From NCBI RefSeq assembly GCF_035999195.1, contig NZ_DASYGY010000009.1:868001-932000 (forward strand): DNA of 64,000 nucleotides, read 5' to 3'. The position numbers and the translations under genes are program-made. Positions 7,984 to 17,096 of this stretch are shown piece by piece (the stretch's first letter is position 1; each line of letters opens with the position of its first letter). Source of the stretch: Pseudoxanthomonas sp. Lineage in GTDB: Bacteria > Pseudomonadota > Gammaproteobacteria > Xanthomonadales > Xanthomonadaceae. The notes under the pieces were generated by a model. The model saw only the letters and a program-made list of their open reading frames with translations. It searched no databases and was not told the DNA's origin.

Positions 7984-9039
7984 TCAGCATCCCACGACGA
8001 TGCAGTCGCGCCCCTGCGCCTTCGCCCGGTAGAGCGCGCTGTCGGCGCTGTTGATCCAGTCGGAAACCGAGGCGATGCCGGCATGGCATTCGGCCAGTCC
8101 GATGCTGACGGTGCACCGAAGGCCGCGCGCGGAGAACGTGCAGGCCGCGACCTGGCGCCGCAGGCGTTCGGCCGCGACGATGGCCTCCTCCCAGCGCGCA
8201 TCCGGCATCACGACGCCGAACTCGTCGCCACCGTAGCGCCCGCCCGTGTCGACATCGCGCAGGCAGGCCTTGAGCAGCCGCGCGAATTCCTCCACCACCT
8301 CGTCGCCGACGGTGTGGCCGTAGCCGTCGTTGATGTCCTTGAAGCGATCGATGTCGATCAGCACCAGCACCGCCGTCCGCCCCACCCGGTGGTAGCGCTT
8401 CAGTTCGACGGTCGCCTCGTGCAGCCACTGCTGGCGGTTCATCAGCCCGGTGGCGGCATCGAAGCGGGCCATCCTCTCCAACAGGTCCTTCTGGCGGCGC
8501 GCCTTGCGGGACAGCGAATGCGTGGCGAACCCGATGGCCATCGGATAGATCGCCAGGAACGGCAGGCAGGCCAGCACGACCGGATAGCTGGTGTACGGCT
8601 CGAAGGCGAAGCCCCAGGCGGCGCTCGCGGCTGCGCAGGTCAGGACCATCGCCGTCAGCGTACGCAGGCCGAAACGGCCGCCGCCGACGATCCACTTGTC
8701 CATGGTCAGCATCACCGCCAGCAACACGCTGGGCAGCGCGTCGAACCGCATCGCCGCGATCCAGAAACCGCCCATGGCGGCGTCGAAGGTGAGGTTCTGG
8801 AACTCTGCCGACAGCGGATCGCCGCGCTGCAGCTTCACCCGCAGGTAGGCCAGGTGCGGCCACAGGAAACCGTTGGCGATCAGCAGGGCCCACAGTGCCG
8901 GCGGTGCCGCGTACTCGTACAGCACGGCGCCCACGCAGAGCGCTCCCAGGCCCAGCCCCAGCGCACGCATGCGGTACATGCGCACGCCATAGCGTGAGCG
9001 GTTCTGTTCCGCCAGATGGTGCACGGCGTCGGAGTGCAT
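7984..9039 (-). CDS. MASE2-GGDEF diguanylate cyclase
   Basis: A 351-residue membrane protein. Residues about 15-170 are a MASE2-like sensor with four or five membrane segments (GLGLGALCVGAVLYEY, VLLAVMLTM, VVLACLPFLAIYPMAIG). A GGDEF domain (190-345) follows, with intact catalytic RYGGDEF and an intact inhibitory I-site RDVD just upstream. It makes the second messenger c-di-GMP, which commonly raises exopolysaccharide output. The ATG at 9039 is chosen to fit the sensor length; a TTG at 9078 is an alternative. It lies downstream of galE on the same strand, next to the EPS locus, so a regulatory link is plausible but not shown. Confidence 0.85.
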   Translation of the reverse strand: MHSDAVHHLAEQNRSRYGVRMYRMRALGLGLGALCVGAVLYEYAAPPALWALLIANGFLWPHLAYLRVKLQRGDPLSAEFQNLTFDAAMGGFWIAAMRFDALPSVLLAVMLTMDKWIVGGGRFGLRTLTAMVLTCAAASAAWGFAFEPYTSYPVVLACLPFLAIYPMAIGFATHSLSRKARRQKDLLERMARFDAATGLMNRQQWLHEATVELKRYHRVGRTAVLVLIDIDRFKDINDGYGHTVGDEVVEEFARLLKACLRDVDTGGRYGGDEFGVVMPDARWEEAIVAAERLRRQVAACTFSARGLRCTVSIGLAECHAGIASVSDWINSADSALYRAKAQGRDCIVVGC

Positions 9040-9153
9040 GCGGGTCCGGCAGGAAAGCGTGCGCCGATTCTCGGGCAATCTTCCCGCCGCCGCCAGCCTG
9101 CGATGCCCCGTCGCTGCGGCGTCCGTGCCGAGCGGGTCGCGTCGGCCGCCCGC

Positions 9154-10170
9154 TCAGGCGGCGGGGTAACCCTGCGGGTTCTGCGACTGCCAGCGCCAGG
9201 CGTCGCGGCACATGGCATCGACATCGAGTTCGGCGCGCCAGCCCAGCACGTCGTTGGCCAGCGAAGGGTCCGCATACACTTCGGCCACGTCGCCCGCGCG
9301 CCGCGCCACGATCCGGTAGGGAATCTCGCGCGACGCCGCACCCGCGAACGCCTGCACCAGTTGCAGCACGCTGACGCCCTGCCCCGTGCCCAGGTTCACC
9401 GTCAGACTGCGGCGTTCGCGCACCAGGAAGTCCAGCGCATCCGCGTGCGCGCGCGCCAGGTCCATCACGTGGATGTAGTCGCGCACGCCCGTCCCGTCGA
9501 TCGTGGGCCAGTCGCCACCGAACACGCTCAGGTGTTCGCGGCGGCCCACCGCCACCTGGCAGATGTAGGGCATCAGGTTGTTGGGAATCCCGGTGGGGTC
9601 CTCGCCGATGAGCCCGGACTCATGGGCCCCGACCGGATTGAAGTAGCGCAGGTTGGCGGCGTGGAATCCGGGATCGCTGGCGCACAGGTCGCCGATCAGC
9701 TCCTCCATCACCAGCTTGGTACGGCCGTAGGGATTGGTGACCTGCAGGCGTGCGTCCTCGCGCACCGGCACGCTGGCCGGGTCGCCGTAGACGGTGGCGG
9801 AAGAGCTGAACACCAGCCGCTTGACGCCCGCCGACTGCATGCCATGCAGCAGGTTGAGCGTGCCGCCGATGTTGTTGTGGAAATAGTCCAGCGGCCGCTC
9901 GCAGGACTCGCCAACGGCCTTCAATGCGGCGAAGTGGACCACGGCGTCGAAGTGCTGGCGGGCGAAGAAGCCGATCACCGCCTCGCGGTCGCGCAGGTCC
10001 AGCGGCTGGAACGGTACCGGTTGCCCGGTGATCCGCTGCAGGCGCGCCAGCACGCCCGGCGAGCTGTTGCTGAAATTGTCGGCCACCACGACATCGTGCC
10101 CACGCTCGACGAGCACCACATAAGCATGCGCGCCGATGTAGCCGGCGCCACCGCACAACAGGATCCGCAT
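9154..10170 (-). CDS. galE: UDP-glucose 4-epimerase
   Basis: A 338-residue SDR epimerase. The NAD loop is GGAGYIGAH at residues 7-15 (the usual Ser of GYIGSH is Ala). The catalytic Ser is in FSSSATVYG and the YxxxK pair in YGRTK. It interconverts UDP-Glc and UDP-Gal (some members also UDP-GlcNAc and UDP-GalNAc), supplying galacto-sugars for the adjacent EPS genes. It is divergent from the sugar dehydrogenase gene across a 215-base region that carries the EPS promoter. Specificity for N-acetylated sugars cannot be decided by eye. Confidence 0.9.
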   Translation of the reverse strand: MRILLCGGAGYIGAHAYVVLVERGHDVVVADNFSNSSPGVLARLQRITGQPVPFQPLDLRDREAVIGFFARQHFDAVVHFAALKAVGESCERPLDYFHNNIGGTLNLLHGMQSAGVKRLVFSSSATVYGDPASVPVREDARLQVTNPYGRTKLVMEELIGDLCASDPGFHAANLRYFNPVGAHESGLIGEDPTGIPNNLMPYICQVAVGRREHLSVFGGDWPTIDGTGVRDYIHVMDLARAHADALDFLVRERRSLTVNLGTGQGVSVLQLVQAFAGAASREIPYRIVARRAGDVAEVYADPSLANDVLGWRAELDVDAMCRDAWRWQSQNPQGYPAA

Positions 10171-10341
10171 CTCGACTCCCCGGCCGCTGATCGTCCAGCC
10201 GCGTCGGGGCTGGTCATGCAGGGGTACGTAGCGGGCGGCGCCATCAGGCCATCGTCGCCGCCTGTCCTCTGGACGGAGCTTTGCACGTTGATCGACTCGA
10301 TACCGGGCAGCGCGCGGTCATGCGTCCGCACCCGTCCGCCC

Positions 10342-10375
10342 TATAGACTCGTCCGCATCCGCAACACACAGGGGA
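10342..10375 (+). promoter_or_regulatory. Candidate promoter and leader of the EPS operon
   Basis: TATAGACT (10342-10349) resembles a -10 element. It is followed by GCATCCG (10355-10361) and by CAGGGGAT, which holds the SD (AGGGGA, 10370-10375) ten bases before the ATG at 10386. No good -35 is seen, suggesting an activator. The same ordered pieces occur upstream of the secreted protein gene (34288-34311), and a looser version lies before the export lipoprotein gene (12752-12786). Confidence 0.4.
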
Positions 10376-10385
10376 TCCCACATTG

Positions 10386-11675
10386 ATGAACGCTCCATTG
10401 CCCACCCTGGACCAGGTCCGGATCGCCGTGATCGGCCTGGGCTACGTCGGGCTGCCGCTGGCCGTCGCGTTCGGCCGCACGTTTCCCACGCTCGGCTTCG
10501 ACATCAACCGCAAGCGCGTCGCCGAGCTGAGCGATCACCGGGACCACACGCTGGAGGTCAGCGTCGAGGAACTGCGCGATACCCCGCTGCTGGCCTTCAG
10601 CGATGATCCTGCCGCGCTGGCCGGCTGCAACGTCTTCATCGTCACCGTCCCCACCCCGATCGACGACTACAAGCGGCCGGACCTGCATCCGCTGGAGTCG
10701 GCCAGCCGCACCGTGGGCCGTGCGATCGGCAAGGGCGCGGTCGCCATCTACGAATCGACCGTGTATCCCGGTGCCACCGAGGAGACCTGCGTCCCCATCA
10801 TCGAGCGCGAATCGGGCCTGCGCTTCAACCAGGATTTCTACGCCGGCTACAGTCCCGAGCGCATCAATCCCGGCGACAAGCAGCATCGCCTGGAGACGAT
10901 CATGAAGGTCACCTCCGGTTCCACGCCGGAGGTCGCCGACTTCGTCGACGCGCTGTACGGCAGCATCATCACCGCCGGCACGCACAAGGCCAGCAGCATC
11001 CGCGTGGCGGAAGCGGCGAAGGTCATCGAGAACACCCAGCGCGACGTCAACATCGCGCTGATCAACGAACTGGCGCTGATCTTCCACCGGCTGGGCATCG
11101 ATACCCACGAGGTCCTGGAAGCCGCCGGCACCAAGTGGAACTTCCTGCCGTTCCGGCCCGGCCTGGTGGGCGGCCACTGCATCGGCGTGGATCCGTACTA
11201 CCTGACCCACAAGGCGCAGCAGATCGGCTACCACCCGGACGTGATCCTGGCCGGTCGCCGCATCAACGACGGCATGGGCAGCCATGTCGCGCGCCGCGTG
11301 GCCAAGCTGATGGCGCGGCAGAACCTGCCCACCACCGGCGCCAGGGTGCTGGTCATGGGACTGGCGTTCAAGGAGAACTGCCCGGACGTGCGCAACACGC
11401 GGGTGGTGGACATCGTGGCCGAGCTGCGCAGCTACAACGCGCAGGTCGACGTGCACGATCCGTGGGTCAGCGCGGAGGAGGCGAAGCACGAGTACGGGCT
11501 GGACCTGGTGGCGGAGCCGCAGGCGGGCCAGTACGATGCCGTCATCCTGGCGGTCGCCCACCGCGAGTTCACCGAACGCGGCGCCCACGGCATCCGCGCC
11601 CTCGGCAAGCCCGGCGCGGTGCTCTTCGACGTGAAGCGGGCGCTGCCCCGCCACGCCGTCGACGACTGCCTGTAA
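10386..11675 (+). CDS. UDP-N-acetylhexosamine 6-dehydrogenase (TviB/WbpO-like)
   Basis: A 429-residue member of the UDP-glucose/GDP-mannose dehydrogenase family. The Rossmann loop is GLGYVGLPLA (about residues 18-27), the family motif VPTPID is present, and the catalytic Cys265 is in GGHCIGVDPYYL. Overall it is closest to TviB-type enzymes, which oxidise UDP-GlcNAc (or UDP-GalNAc) twice to the uronic acid using NAD. The sugar assignment is from remembered family resemblance, not tested. It heads the EPS gene series and is followed 25 bases later by a 4-epimerase, the same pairing as TviB-TviC, so a GalNAcA-type residue is a reasonable prediction. Confidence 0.82.
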   Translation: MNAPLPTLDQVRIAVIGLGYVGLPLAVAFGRTFPTLGFDINRKRVAELSDHRDHTLEVSVEELRDTPLLAFSDDPAALAGCNVFIVTVPTPIDDYKRPDLHPLESASRTVGRAIGKGAVAIYESTVYPGATEETCVPIIERESGLRFNQDFYAGYSPERINPGDKQHRLETIMKVTSGSTPEVADFVDALYGSIITAGTHKASSIRVAEAAKVIENTQRDVNIALINELALIFHRLGIDTHEVLEAAGTKWNFLPFRPGLVGGHCIGVDPYYLTHKAQQIGYHPDVILAGRRINDGMGSHVARRVAKLMARQNLPTTGARVLVMGLAFKENCPDVRNTRVVDIVAELRSYNAQVDVHDPWVSAEEAKHEYGLDLVAEPQAGQYDAVILAVAHREFTERGAHGIRALGKPGAVLFDVKRALPRHAVDDCL

Positions 11676-11700
11676 CCGACCCCTCCCACGGAATCCCCTG

Positions 11701-12708
11701 ATGCGCGTCCTCGTCACCGGTGCTGCCGGTTTCATCGGCTCCCACCTCAGCCATCGCCTGCTCGACCGCGGCGACGAAGTGCTGGGCTACGACAACCTCA
11801 ACGACTACTACGACCCGACCCTGAAGGACGCGCGTCTGGCGCGGCTGTTGCCGAAGGACGGGTTCCGTTTCGTCCGCGCGTCGCTGGAAGACCGCGCCGC
11901 GCTCGAGGCCGCCTTCGACGACTTCAAGCCGCAGCGCGTGGTGAACCTGGCCGCGCAGGCCGGCGTGCGCTATTCGCTGGAGAATCCGCACGCCTACATC
12001 GACAGCAACATCGTCGGTTTCACCAACATCCTGGAAGCCTGCCGCCACCGCGGCGTCGAGCACTTGGTGTACGCCTCGTCCAGTTCGGTCTACGGCGCCA
12101 ACCGCAAGCTGCCGTTCGCGGTGGAGGACAGCGTGGACCATCCGGTCAGCCTGTACGCGGCCACCAAGAAGGCCAACGAGCTGATGGCGCACACGTACAG
12201 CCACCTGTTCGGGTTGCCCACCACGGGCCTGCGCTTCTTCACCGTGTACGGCCCGTGGGGCCGGCCGGACATGGCGCTGTTCCTGTTCACCAGGAACATC
12301 CTCGAAGGCAGGCCCATCGACGTGTTCAACCACGGCCACCATACCCGCGACTTCACCTTCATCGACGACATCGTCGAAGGCGTGATCCGCACACTCGATA
12401 CCGTGCCCGGCCCGGACCCCACCTACGATCCGATGCTGCCGAATCCCGGTTCCTCCAGTGCACCGTGGCGGGTCTACAACATCGGCAACCACCAGCCGGT
12501 CCAGCTGCTGCGCTACATCGAGGTGCTGGAGGACTGCCTGGGCCGCACGGCCGAGAAGCGGCTGCTGCCGATGCAGCCCGGCGACGTGCCCGACACCGAG
12601 GCCGATGTCGAGGCCCTGCGCCGCGACACCGGCTACCACCCGTCCACGCCCATCGAAACCGGCATCCGCCGCTTCGTCGACTGGTACCGGGCGTTCTATC
12701 GGGTGTAG
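11701..12708 (+). CDS. UDP-uronate 4-epimerase-like SDR
   Basis: A 335-residue extended SDR. The NAD loop is TGAAGFIGSH (residues 6-15). The segment GYDNLNDYYDPTLKDARL is the hallmark of UDP-glucuronate 4-epimerases of the CapI/LspL group. The catalytic triad is SSSS in VYASSSSVYG and YAATK. It probably inverts C4 of the uronic acid made by the preceding dehydrogenase (UDP-GlcA to UDP-GalA, or the N-acetyl equivalents). The gene sits between the dehydrogenase and the export apparatus. Confidence 0.85.
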   Translation: MRVLVTGAAGFIGSHLSHRLLDRGDEVLGYDNLNDYYDPTLKDARLARLLPKDGFRFVRASLEDRAALEAAFDDFKPQRVVNLAAQAGVRYSLENPHAYIDSNIVGFTNILEACRHRGVEHLVYASSSSVYGANRKLPFAVEDSVDHPVSLYAATKKANELMAHTYSHLFGLPTTGLRFFTVYGPWGRPDMALFLFTRNILEGRPIDVFNHGHHTRDFTFIDDIVEGVIRTLDTVPGPDPTYDPMLPNPGSSSAPWRVYNIGNHQPVQLLRYIEVLEDCLGRTAEKRLLPMQPGDVPDTEADVEALRRDTGYHPSTPIETGIRRFVDWYRAFYRV

Positions 12709-12743
12709 CGGAAAACCCCTGCGCGGATGGCCGGGCGCGGGCG

Positions 12744-12765
12744 TTGCCTGCGTTATATGAGGCAA
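12744..12765 (+). promoter_or_regulatory. Inverted repeat upstream of export gene
   Basis: TTGCCT (12744-12749) and AGGCAA (12760-12765) form a perfect 6-bp inverted repeat around a TTATAT core, 27 bases before the export gene start. It could be an operator over a -10 element, allowing the export/assembly genes to be expressed separately from the two sugar-nucleotide genes upstream. Evidence is symmetry and position only. Confidence 0.35.
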
Positions 12766-12791
12766 TCCGCAACAACATCAGGGGATGTTCG

Positions 12792-13415
12792 ATGAACCGC
12801 ACCTTCGCCGGCCTTCTGGCCGTCATGCTTGCGCTCCTCCTTGCCGGCTGCGCGTCCGGCGGCGCCGGCAGCAAGTCCGCTCCGCCGCAACAGGCGACCT
12901 CCGCCGTCGAGAGCTACCTCATCGGCGTGGACGACATCGTGCAGGTGTCGGTCTGGCGCAATCCGGAGCTCGGCATCACCGTGCCGGTGCGCCCGGACGG
13001 CATGATCTCCGTGCCGCTGGTGGGCGACGTGGCGGCCGGCGGCCGCAGTCCGGCCGAGGTCGCCCAGGACATCCAGGGCAAGCTCGCCACCTATGTCCGC
13101 GACCCGCAGGTCGCGGTGATCCTGACCGAGCTGCGCAGCCACGAATACCTGTCGCGCGTGCGCGTCACGGGCGCGGTCCGGCAACCGGTCTCCATCCCCT
13201 ATCGCCCGGGCATGACGGTGCTGGATGCGGTCCTGGCCGCCGGCGGCGTCACCGAGTTCGCCGCGCCCGACCGCTCCAACCTGTACCGCAAGACGACCGA
13301 CGCCACCCAGAGCTACGCGGTGCGGCTGGACCGCATCCTCAATCGCGGCGACCTGAGCACCAACTTCACCGTCGCGCCCGGCGACGTGATCACCGTACCG
13401 GAACGCGTCCTGTGA
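12792..13415 (+). CDS. Wza-like EPS export lipoprotein (XrtA-associated type)
   Basis: A 207-residue lipoprotein with lipobox LLAGC (Cys about residue 19). The polysaccharide export domain (about 42-120, YLIGVDDIVQVSVWRNPEL...VRPDGMISVPLVGDV) is followed by a SLBB-like segment (GAVRQPVSIPYRPGMTVLDAVLAAGG). It is short compared with E. coli Wza (379 residues), typical of the export proteins found in XrtA/PEP-CTERM EPS loci. It forms or gates the outer-membrane exit for the polymer. The stop overlaps the chain-length gene's GTG start by four bases. Confidence 0.92.
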   Translation: MNRTFAGLLAVMLALLLAGCASGGAGSKSAPPQQATSAVESYLIGVDDIVQVSVWRNPELGITVPVRPDGMISVPLVGDVAAGGRSPAEVAQDIQGKLATYVRDPQVAVILTELRSHEYLSRVRVTGAVRQPVSIPYRPGMTVLDAVLAAGGVTEFAAPDRSNLYRKTTDATQSYAVRLDRILNRGDLSTNFTVAPGDVITVPERVL

Positions 13416-14971
13416 ACCAGTCCGCCGCCTGGGGAGCGCCCGAGGAAGGGCGCTCCGTGTTCGACGCCGTGCCGGTGCTGAGCAAGGAGTTCAAGCGCCG
13501 CTCCGTGCTGCTGGCGGGCCTGTTCGCGGGCATCGCGCTGCTGGGACTGGTGCTCGGCATGATGCTGCCGAAGAAGTACACCTCCTCCACGATCATCCTG
13601 GTCGAGGACCGCAACATCATCGCGCCGCTGATGGAGGGCCGCGCCGTGGCCACCAGCGTGGTGGACCGCGCCAGCATCCTGCGCGAAGTGGCGTTCAGCC
13701 GCCGGGTGATGGAGGAAATCCTCAAGACCGGCGGATGGCTGCAGGACAACCCCACGCCGCTGGAGCAGGACAAGCTGATCGAGAAGATCATCGACCGGAC
13801 CAGCATCAGCAACCCGCGCGCCAACCTCATCGAGATCGCCTACAGCGACTCGGACGCCACGCGCGCCTACGAGATCACCCGCCGTTTCGCCGAACTGGTC
13901 ATCCAGGAGAGCCTGGCCACCAAGGAGCGCGAGAGCAGCGAGGCCTATGCGTTCATCGATTCGCAGGTGAACCAGTACCACGCGAAGCTGACCGCCGCGG
14001 AAAACGGACTGGAAGCCTTCCGGCAGAGCACGCCCGACGCACGCCCCGGCACCGACGTCGACGTCAATGCCCGCATCGGCGAGCTGCGCCGCATCATCGA
14101 AGGCGCGCGGATGGAGCTGATCGACCTGCGCTCCCAGGAGTCGGCGCTGCAGTCCCAGCTGTCCGGCGAGAGCGAGATCACCCTGGTGCAGACCCGCGCC
14201 GGCCAGTTCCGTGCACGCCTGGCGGAGCTGCAGTCCGAGCGCGACCGCCTGCTGCTGCAGTACACCGACCAGCATCCCGACGTGGTGCGCCTACAGCACC
14301 AGATCCGCGACGTGGAACAGGACCTGCGCCGCGAAGAGAGCGCGCCGCGCACGGCCGGCACGGCCCTCGACGGTCCGGCGGCGTTCAATCCGCTTTACGG
14401 CGAGCTGCGCAGCAAGCTGGCCGAGGCACGCCGCCGGAGCGCCGCCACCGCCGCGCGCATCGCCAGTGCCGAGCAGATGCTGGCCAGCGAGATGGCGCGC
14501 AGCAACCGCATCGCCTCGTCCGAAAGCACGCTGGCCGAACTCACGCGCGACTACGAAGTCAACCGCGACCTGTACCAGGACCTGCTGAAGCGCCGCGAGA
14601 ACGCCCGCGTATCGATGAACCTCGACGCGGAACAGCGCGGCCTGAGTTTCCGCATCCAGGAGCCGGCGCAGATGCCCCTGCGCCCGAGCGGGCTGCGCGT
14701 GATGCACGTGGCGGGCGCCGGACTGGCGCTGGCCCTGCTGATTCCGCTCGGCCTGCTGTTCGCGCTGACCAAGCTCGACCCGCGCGTGCGCTCGCCGCTG
14801 CAGATCGAACGCGAGGCCGGCCTGCCTGTCCTGGGCACGATGCCCGCCTATCTGACCGGCCGGCGCCGGAGGGCGGCGCTGCGCCGCTACAGCCTGGCGG
14901 CCTCGCTGTTCCTGGCCGTGCCGCTGCTGTACGGCCTGACCTATACGCTGAAGGTGATGGAAGTCCTATGA
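13412..14971 (+). CDS. Wzc/Wzz-type polysaccharide chain-length determinant
   Basis: A 519-residue inner-membrane co-polymerase. N-terminal TM at about residues 30-52, then a long periplasmic coiled-coil region (150-430, with the repeated E/R/L-rich segments of PCP proteins), and a C-terminal TM near 432-455 preceded by the Pro-rich P-loop-like motif PAQMPLRPSGLRV. Extra hydrophobic stretches at the C-terminus (about 495-515) are characteristic of the XrtA-associated subfamily. No kinase domain is fused; the kinase-like protein is the next gene. The start is GTG, overlapping the export gene (GTGA), and the end overlaps the next gene (ATGA). Confidence 0.9.
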   Translation: MNQSAAWGAPEEGRSVFDAVPVLSKEFKRRSVLLAGLFAGIALLGLVLGMMLPKKYTSSTIILVEDRNIIAPLMEGRAVATSVVDRASILREVAFSRRVMEEILKTGGWLQDNPTPLEQDKLIEKIIDRTSISNPRANLIEIAYSDSDATRAYEITRRFAELVIQESLATKERESSEAYAFIDSQVNQYHAKLTAAENGLEAFRQSTPDARPGTDVDVNARIGELRRIIEGARMELIDLRSQESALQSQLSGESEITLVQTRAGQFRARLAELQSERDRLLLQYTDQHPDVVRLQHQIRDVEQDLRREESAPRTAGTALDGPAAFNPLYGELRSKLAEARRRSAATAARIASAEQMLASEMARSNRIASSESTLAELTRDYEVNRDLYQDLLKRRENARVSMNLDAEQRGLSFRIQEPAQMPLRPSGLRVMHVAGAGLALALLIPLGLLFALTKLDPRVRSPLQIEREAGLPVLGTMPAYLTGRRRRAALRRYSLAASLFLAVPLLYGLTYTLKVMEVL

Positions 14972-15714
14972 GCAACTCGATCCGGCCGCTCGGCGGGGAA
15001 TCTCCGGGTGACCACGACGGTCACGTGGCCAGCCGCTCCATCGCGCCGCGTACGCCCACCACCGCACTGAGTCCCCTGCAGTTGGAGGACCGCTCCACCA
15101 TCTACCGCACCGACGGTGCCCGCCGCGAGGTCGACGCCTTCCGCGAGTTGCGCACGCAACTGCTCTCGGTGGCCGAAGGCAACTTCATCACCCTGGTCGC
15201 GCCGGTGAGCCCCGGCAGCGGCGGCAGCTTCGTCGCGCGCAACCTGGCCGTCGCGGTGGCGTTCGACGAAACCAAGAGCGCGCTGTTGATCGACTGCGAC
15301 CTGCGCCAGCCGACCCAGGACCGGACCATGAAGCTGTCGGCCGAGTCGGGTGGCCTGGTGGACTACCTCGAGGACCAGGAACGCACCACCGAGAGCGTCC
15401 TGTACGACACCGGCGTGCCCCGCCTGCGGCTGCTGCCGGCGGGCCGCACGCGCGAAACCGGCGCCGAGTACTTCTCCTCGTTCCGCATGCGCCTGCTGCT
15501 GGACTCGCTGCGCAGCCGCTATCCCAACTGCCACCTGTTCCTCGACGCGCCCCCCGTTCGCGGCGCCCCGGATGCCCGCATCCTGTCGGATCTCGCCGAC
15601 GTCGTGGTGCTGGTGGCCGGATACGGACGCGACACCCCCGCCGCCATCGCCCAGGCCGCGGCGAACTTCGACCCGAAGAAGTTCGCCGGCGTCGTGTTCA
15701 ACGAAGGCGTCTGA
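14968..15714 (+). CDS. BY-kinase-like ATPase with degenerate P-loop
   Basis: A 248-residue CpsD/CapB-like protein. The family framework is clear: VDAFRELRTQLL (about 55-66), Walker A' LLIDCDLRQP (106-115) and Walker B-like LFLDAPP. The Walker A site, expected as GxGKS/T, reads SPGSGGSF (81-88), with Gly in place of the invariant Lys. No C-terminal Tyr cluster is present. It is therefore unlikely to be an ATP-hydrolysing autokinase and may act as a structural partner of the chain-length protein. Position and neighbours match the tyrosine autokinase slot of XrtA-type EPS loci. Confidence 0.82.
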   Translation: MSNSIRPLGGESPGDHDGHVASRSIAPRTPTTALSPLQLEDRSTIYRTDGARREVDAFRELRTQLLSVAEGNFITLVAPVSPGSGGSFVARNLAVAVAFDETKSALLIDCDLRQPTQDRTMKLSAESGGLVDYLEDQERTTESVLYDTGVPRLRLLPAGRTRETGAEYFSSFRMRLLLDSLRSRYPNCHLFLDAPPVRGAPDARILSDLADVVVLVAGYGRDTPAAIAQAAANFDPKKFAGVVFNEGV

Positions 15715-15737
15715 CACATCCGCGCACGGAGGAAACC

Positions 15738-17090
15738 ATGGACATGTTCGGCCACCGTACCCGCCATATCCGTTTCGCACGCCAGCGCGTCCTGTGCGCG
15801 GCGCTGGCCGCGGCGCTGCCGGTCGGCGCCCAGGCGGCGCGCCTGGAATACGACGTCAGCCTGCGTTACATGCACAGCGACAACATCGTGCTGCAGGCCG
15901 CCGACGAGATCAGCGAGGACATCCTGTCGCCGCAGGTGAGGTTCGTCCTGAGCCACGACAGCTCGGCGCTGACCACCCGCCTGCGCGGCAACGTGCAGCA
16001 CCTGGACTACATGGACGACGTCTACGAGGACGACACTCGTGGCGAGTTCAGCGGCGAACTGGAGTGGACCGTACTGCCGGACCGCCTGATGTTCTACGCA
16101 CGCGACTCGCTGAGCGAGCAGTCGGTGGATTCGCTGGCCGCCTTCACCCCGGGCAACCAGCAGAAGATCAACGTCTTCGAGGGCGGCCCTACGCTGATGG
16201 CCCGCTTCGGCGAGAACATGCGCGGGCAGCTCGATCTGCGCTACACCAACAGCTGGGCCGAGGAGACCGAGACCTTCAACAGCGACCGCTACTCGGCCGC
16301 GGCGCGGCTGGCGCGCGCGCTCGGCGCCACCGACGCGCTGGTGTTCAACGTGGAAGCCAGCCAGACCGAGTACGACACCATCGCCGAGCTGTACAACTAC
16401 AAGCGCTACGACGCCTATGTCACCTACCTGAGCCAGCTGTCCAAACTCAGCGTGGACATCAGCGCCGGCTACTCGCGCCTGAAGCCGGAGGGCGTGGACG
16501 GCACGTCCAGTGCGTTGTTCCGCGGGTATGCGGGGTGGGAGGTCGCACCGCGCAGCCAGCTGAGCGCGCGCGCCAGCTACCAGTTCGGCGATGCCTCGCA
16601 GGACCTGATCCAGCGCGTCGGCGCCCCGGGCGAACCGACCGATCCCGGCGATCCGGGCGGTCCGATCGTCGGCCAGCCGGGCGATCCCAACCTGCAGATC
16701 ATTCCGGACACCTTCAAGCAGCGCCGCCTGAGCCTGGGCTACGAGTTCACCGGCGAACGCCTGTCGGTGCTGGCCGAACCGTACTTCGAGCAGCTCCGTT
16801 ACATCCGCGACGACAGTTTCGATGCCGACAACTCGGGGATCTCGGTGTCGGCACGCTACGGGCTGACGGCGCGCCTCAGCCTGACGGGCGTGGCGCAGCG
16901 CTACAAGCGCGAATTCACCAACATCGCGCGCGACGATACCGACACCATCCTGGGGGCCGGGCTGGCCATGCGGTTCAGCCGTCACTGGGGCGCGCAGTTC
17001 GACTACCGTCACCGGAAGCGCGACAGCTCGATCGGCAGCCAGGACTACGTCGAGAACGTGGTGGTGCTGTCTGTCACGTACTACCGCTGA
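15738..17090 (+). CDS. Outer-membrane beta-barrel EPS secretion protein
   Basis: A 450-residue protein with a Sec signal peptide (cleavage after AQA, about residue 34). The mature part is rich in alternating amphipathic strands (LEYDVSLRYMHSDNIVLQ, FVLSHDSSALTTRLRGNVQHLDY) and ends VVVLSVTYYR, as expected for a beta-barrel. A Pro/Gly/Asp-rich loop lies at about 295-315. It resembles the outer-membrane protein found beside the chain-length and kinase genes in PEP-CTERM/XrtA loci. The SD GGAGGAA is strong. It probably forms part of the outer-membrane channel or a scaffold. Confidence 0.82.
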   Translation: MDMFGHRTRHIRFARQRVLCAALAAALPVGAQAARLEYDVSLRYMHSDNIVLQAADEISEDILSPQVRFVLSHDSSALTTRLRGNVQHLDYMDDVYEDDTRGEFSGELEWTVLPDRLMFYARDSLSEQSVDSLAAFTPGNQQKINVFEGGPTLMARFGENMRGQLDLRYTNSWAEETETFNSDRYSAAARLARALGATDALVFNVEASQTEYDTIAELYNYKRYDAYVTYLSQLSKLSVDISAGYSRLKPEGVDGTSSALFRGYAGWEVAPRSQLSARASYQFGDASQDLIQRVGAPGEPTDPGDPGGPIVGQPGDPNLQIIPDTFKQRRLSLGYEFTGERLSVLAEPYFEQLRYIRDDSFDADNSGISVSARYGLTARLSLTGVAQRYKREFTNIARDDTDTILGAGLAMRFSRHWGAQFDYRHRKRDSSIGSQDYVENVVVLSVTYYR

Positions 17091-17096
17091 CGCGCA

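Noticed and set aside
10195..10213. Hairpin CCAGCC/GGCTGG between galE and the sugar dehydrogenase as a terminator
   Set aside because: Short stem without a T-tract, located between divergent genes where no terminator is needed.
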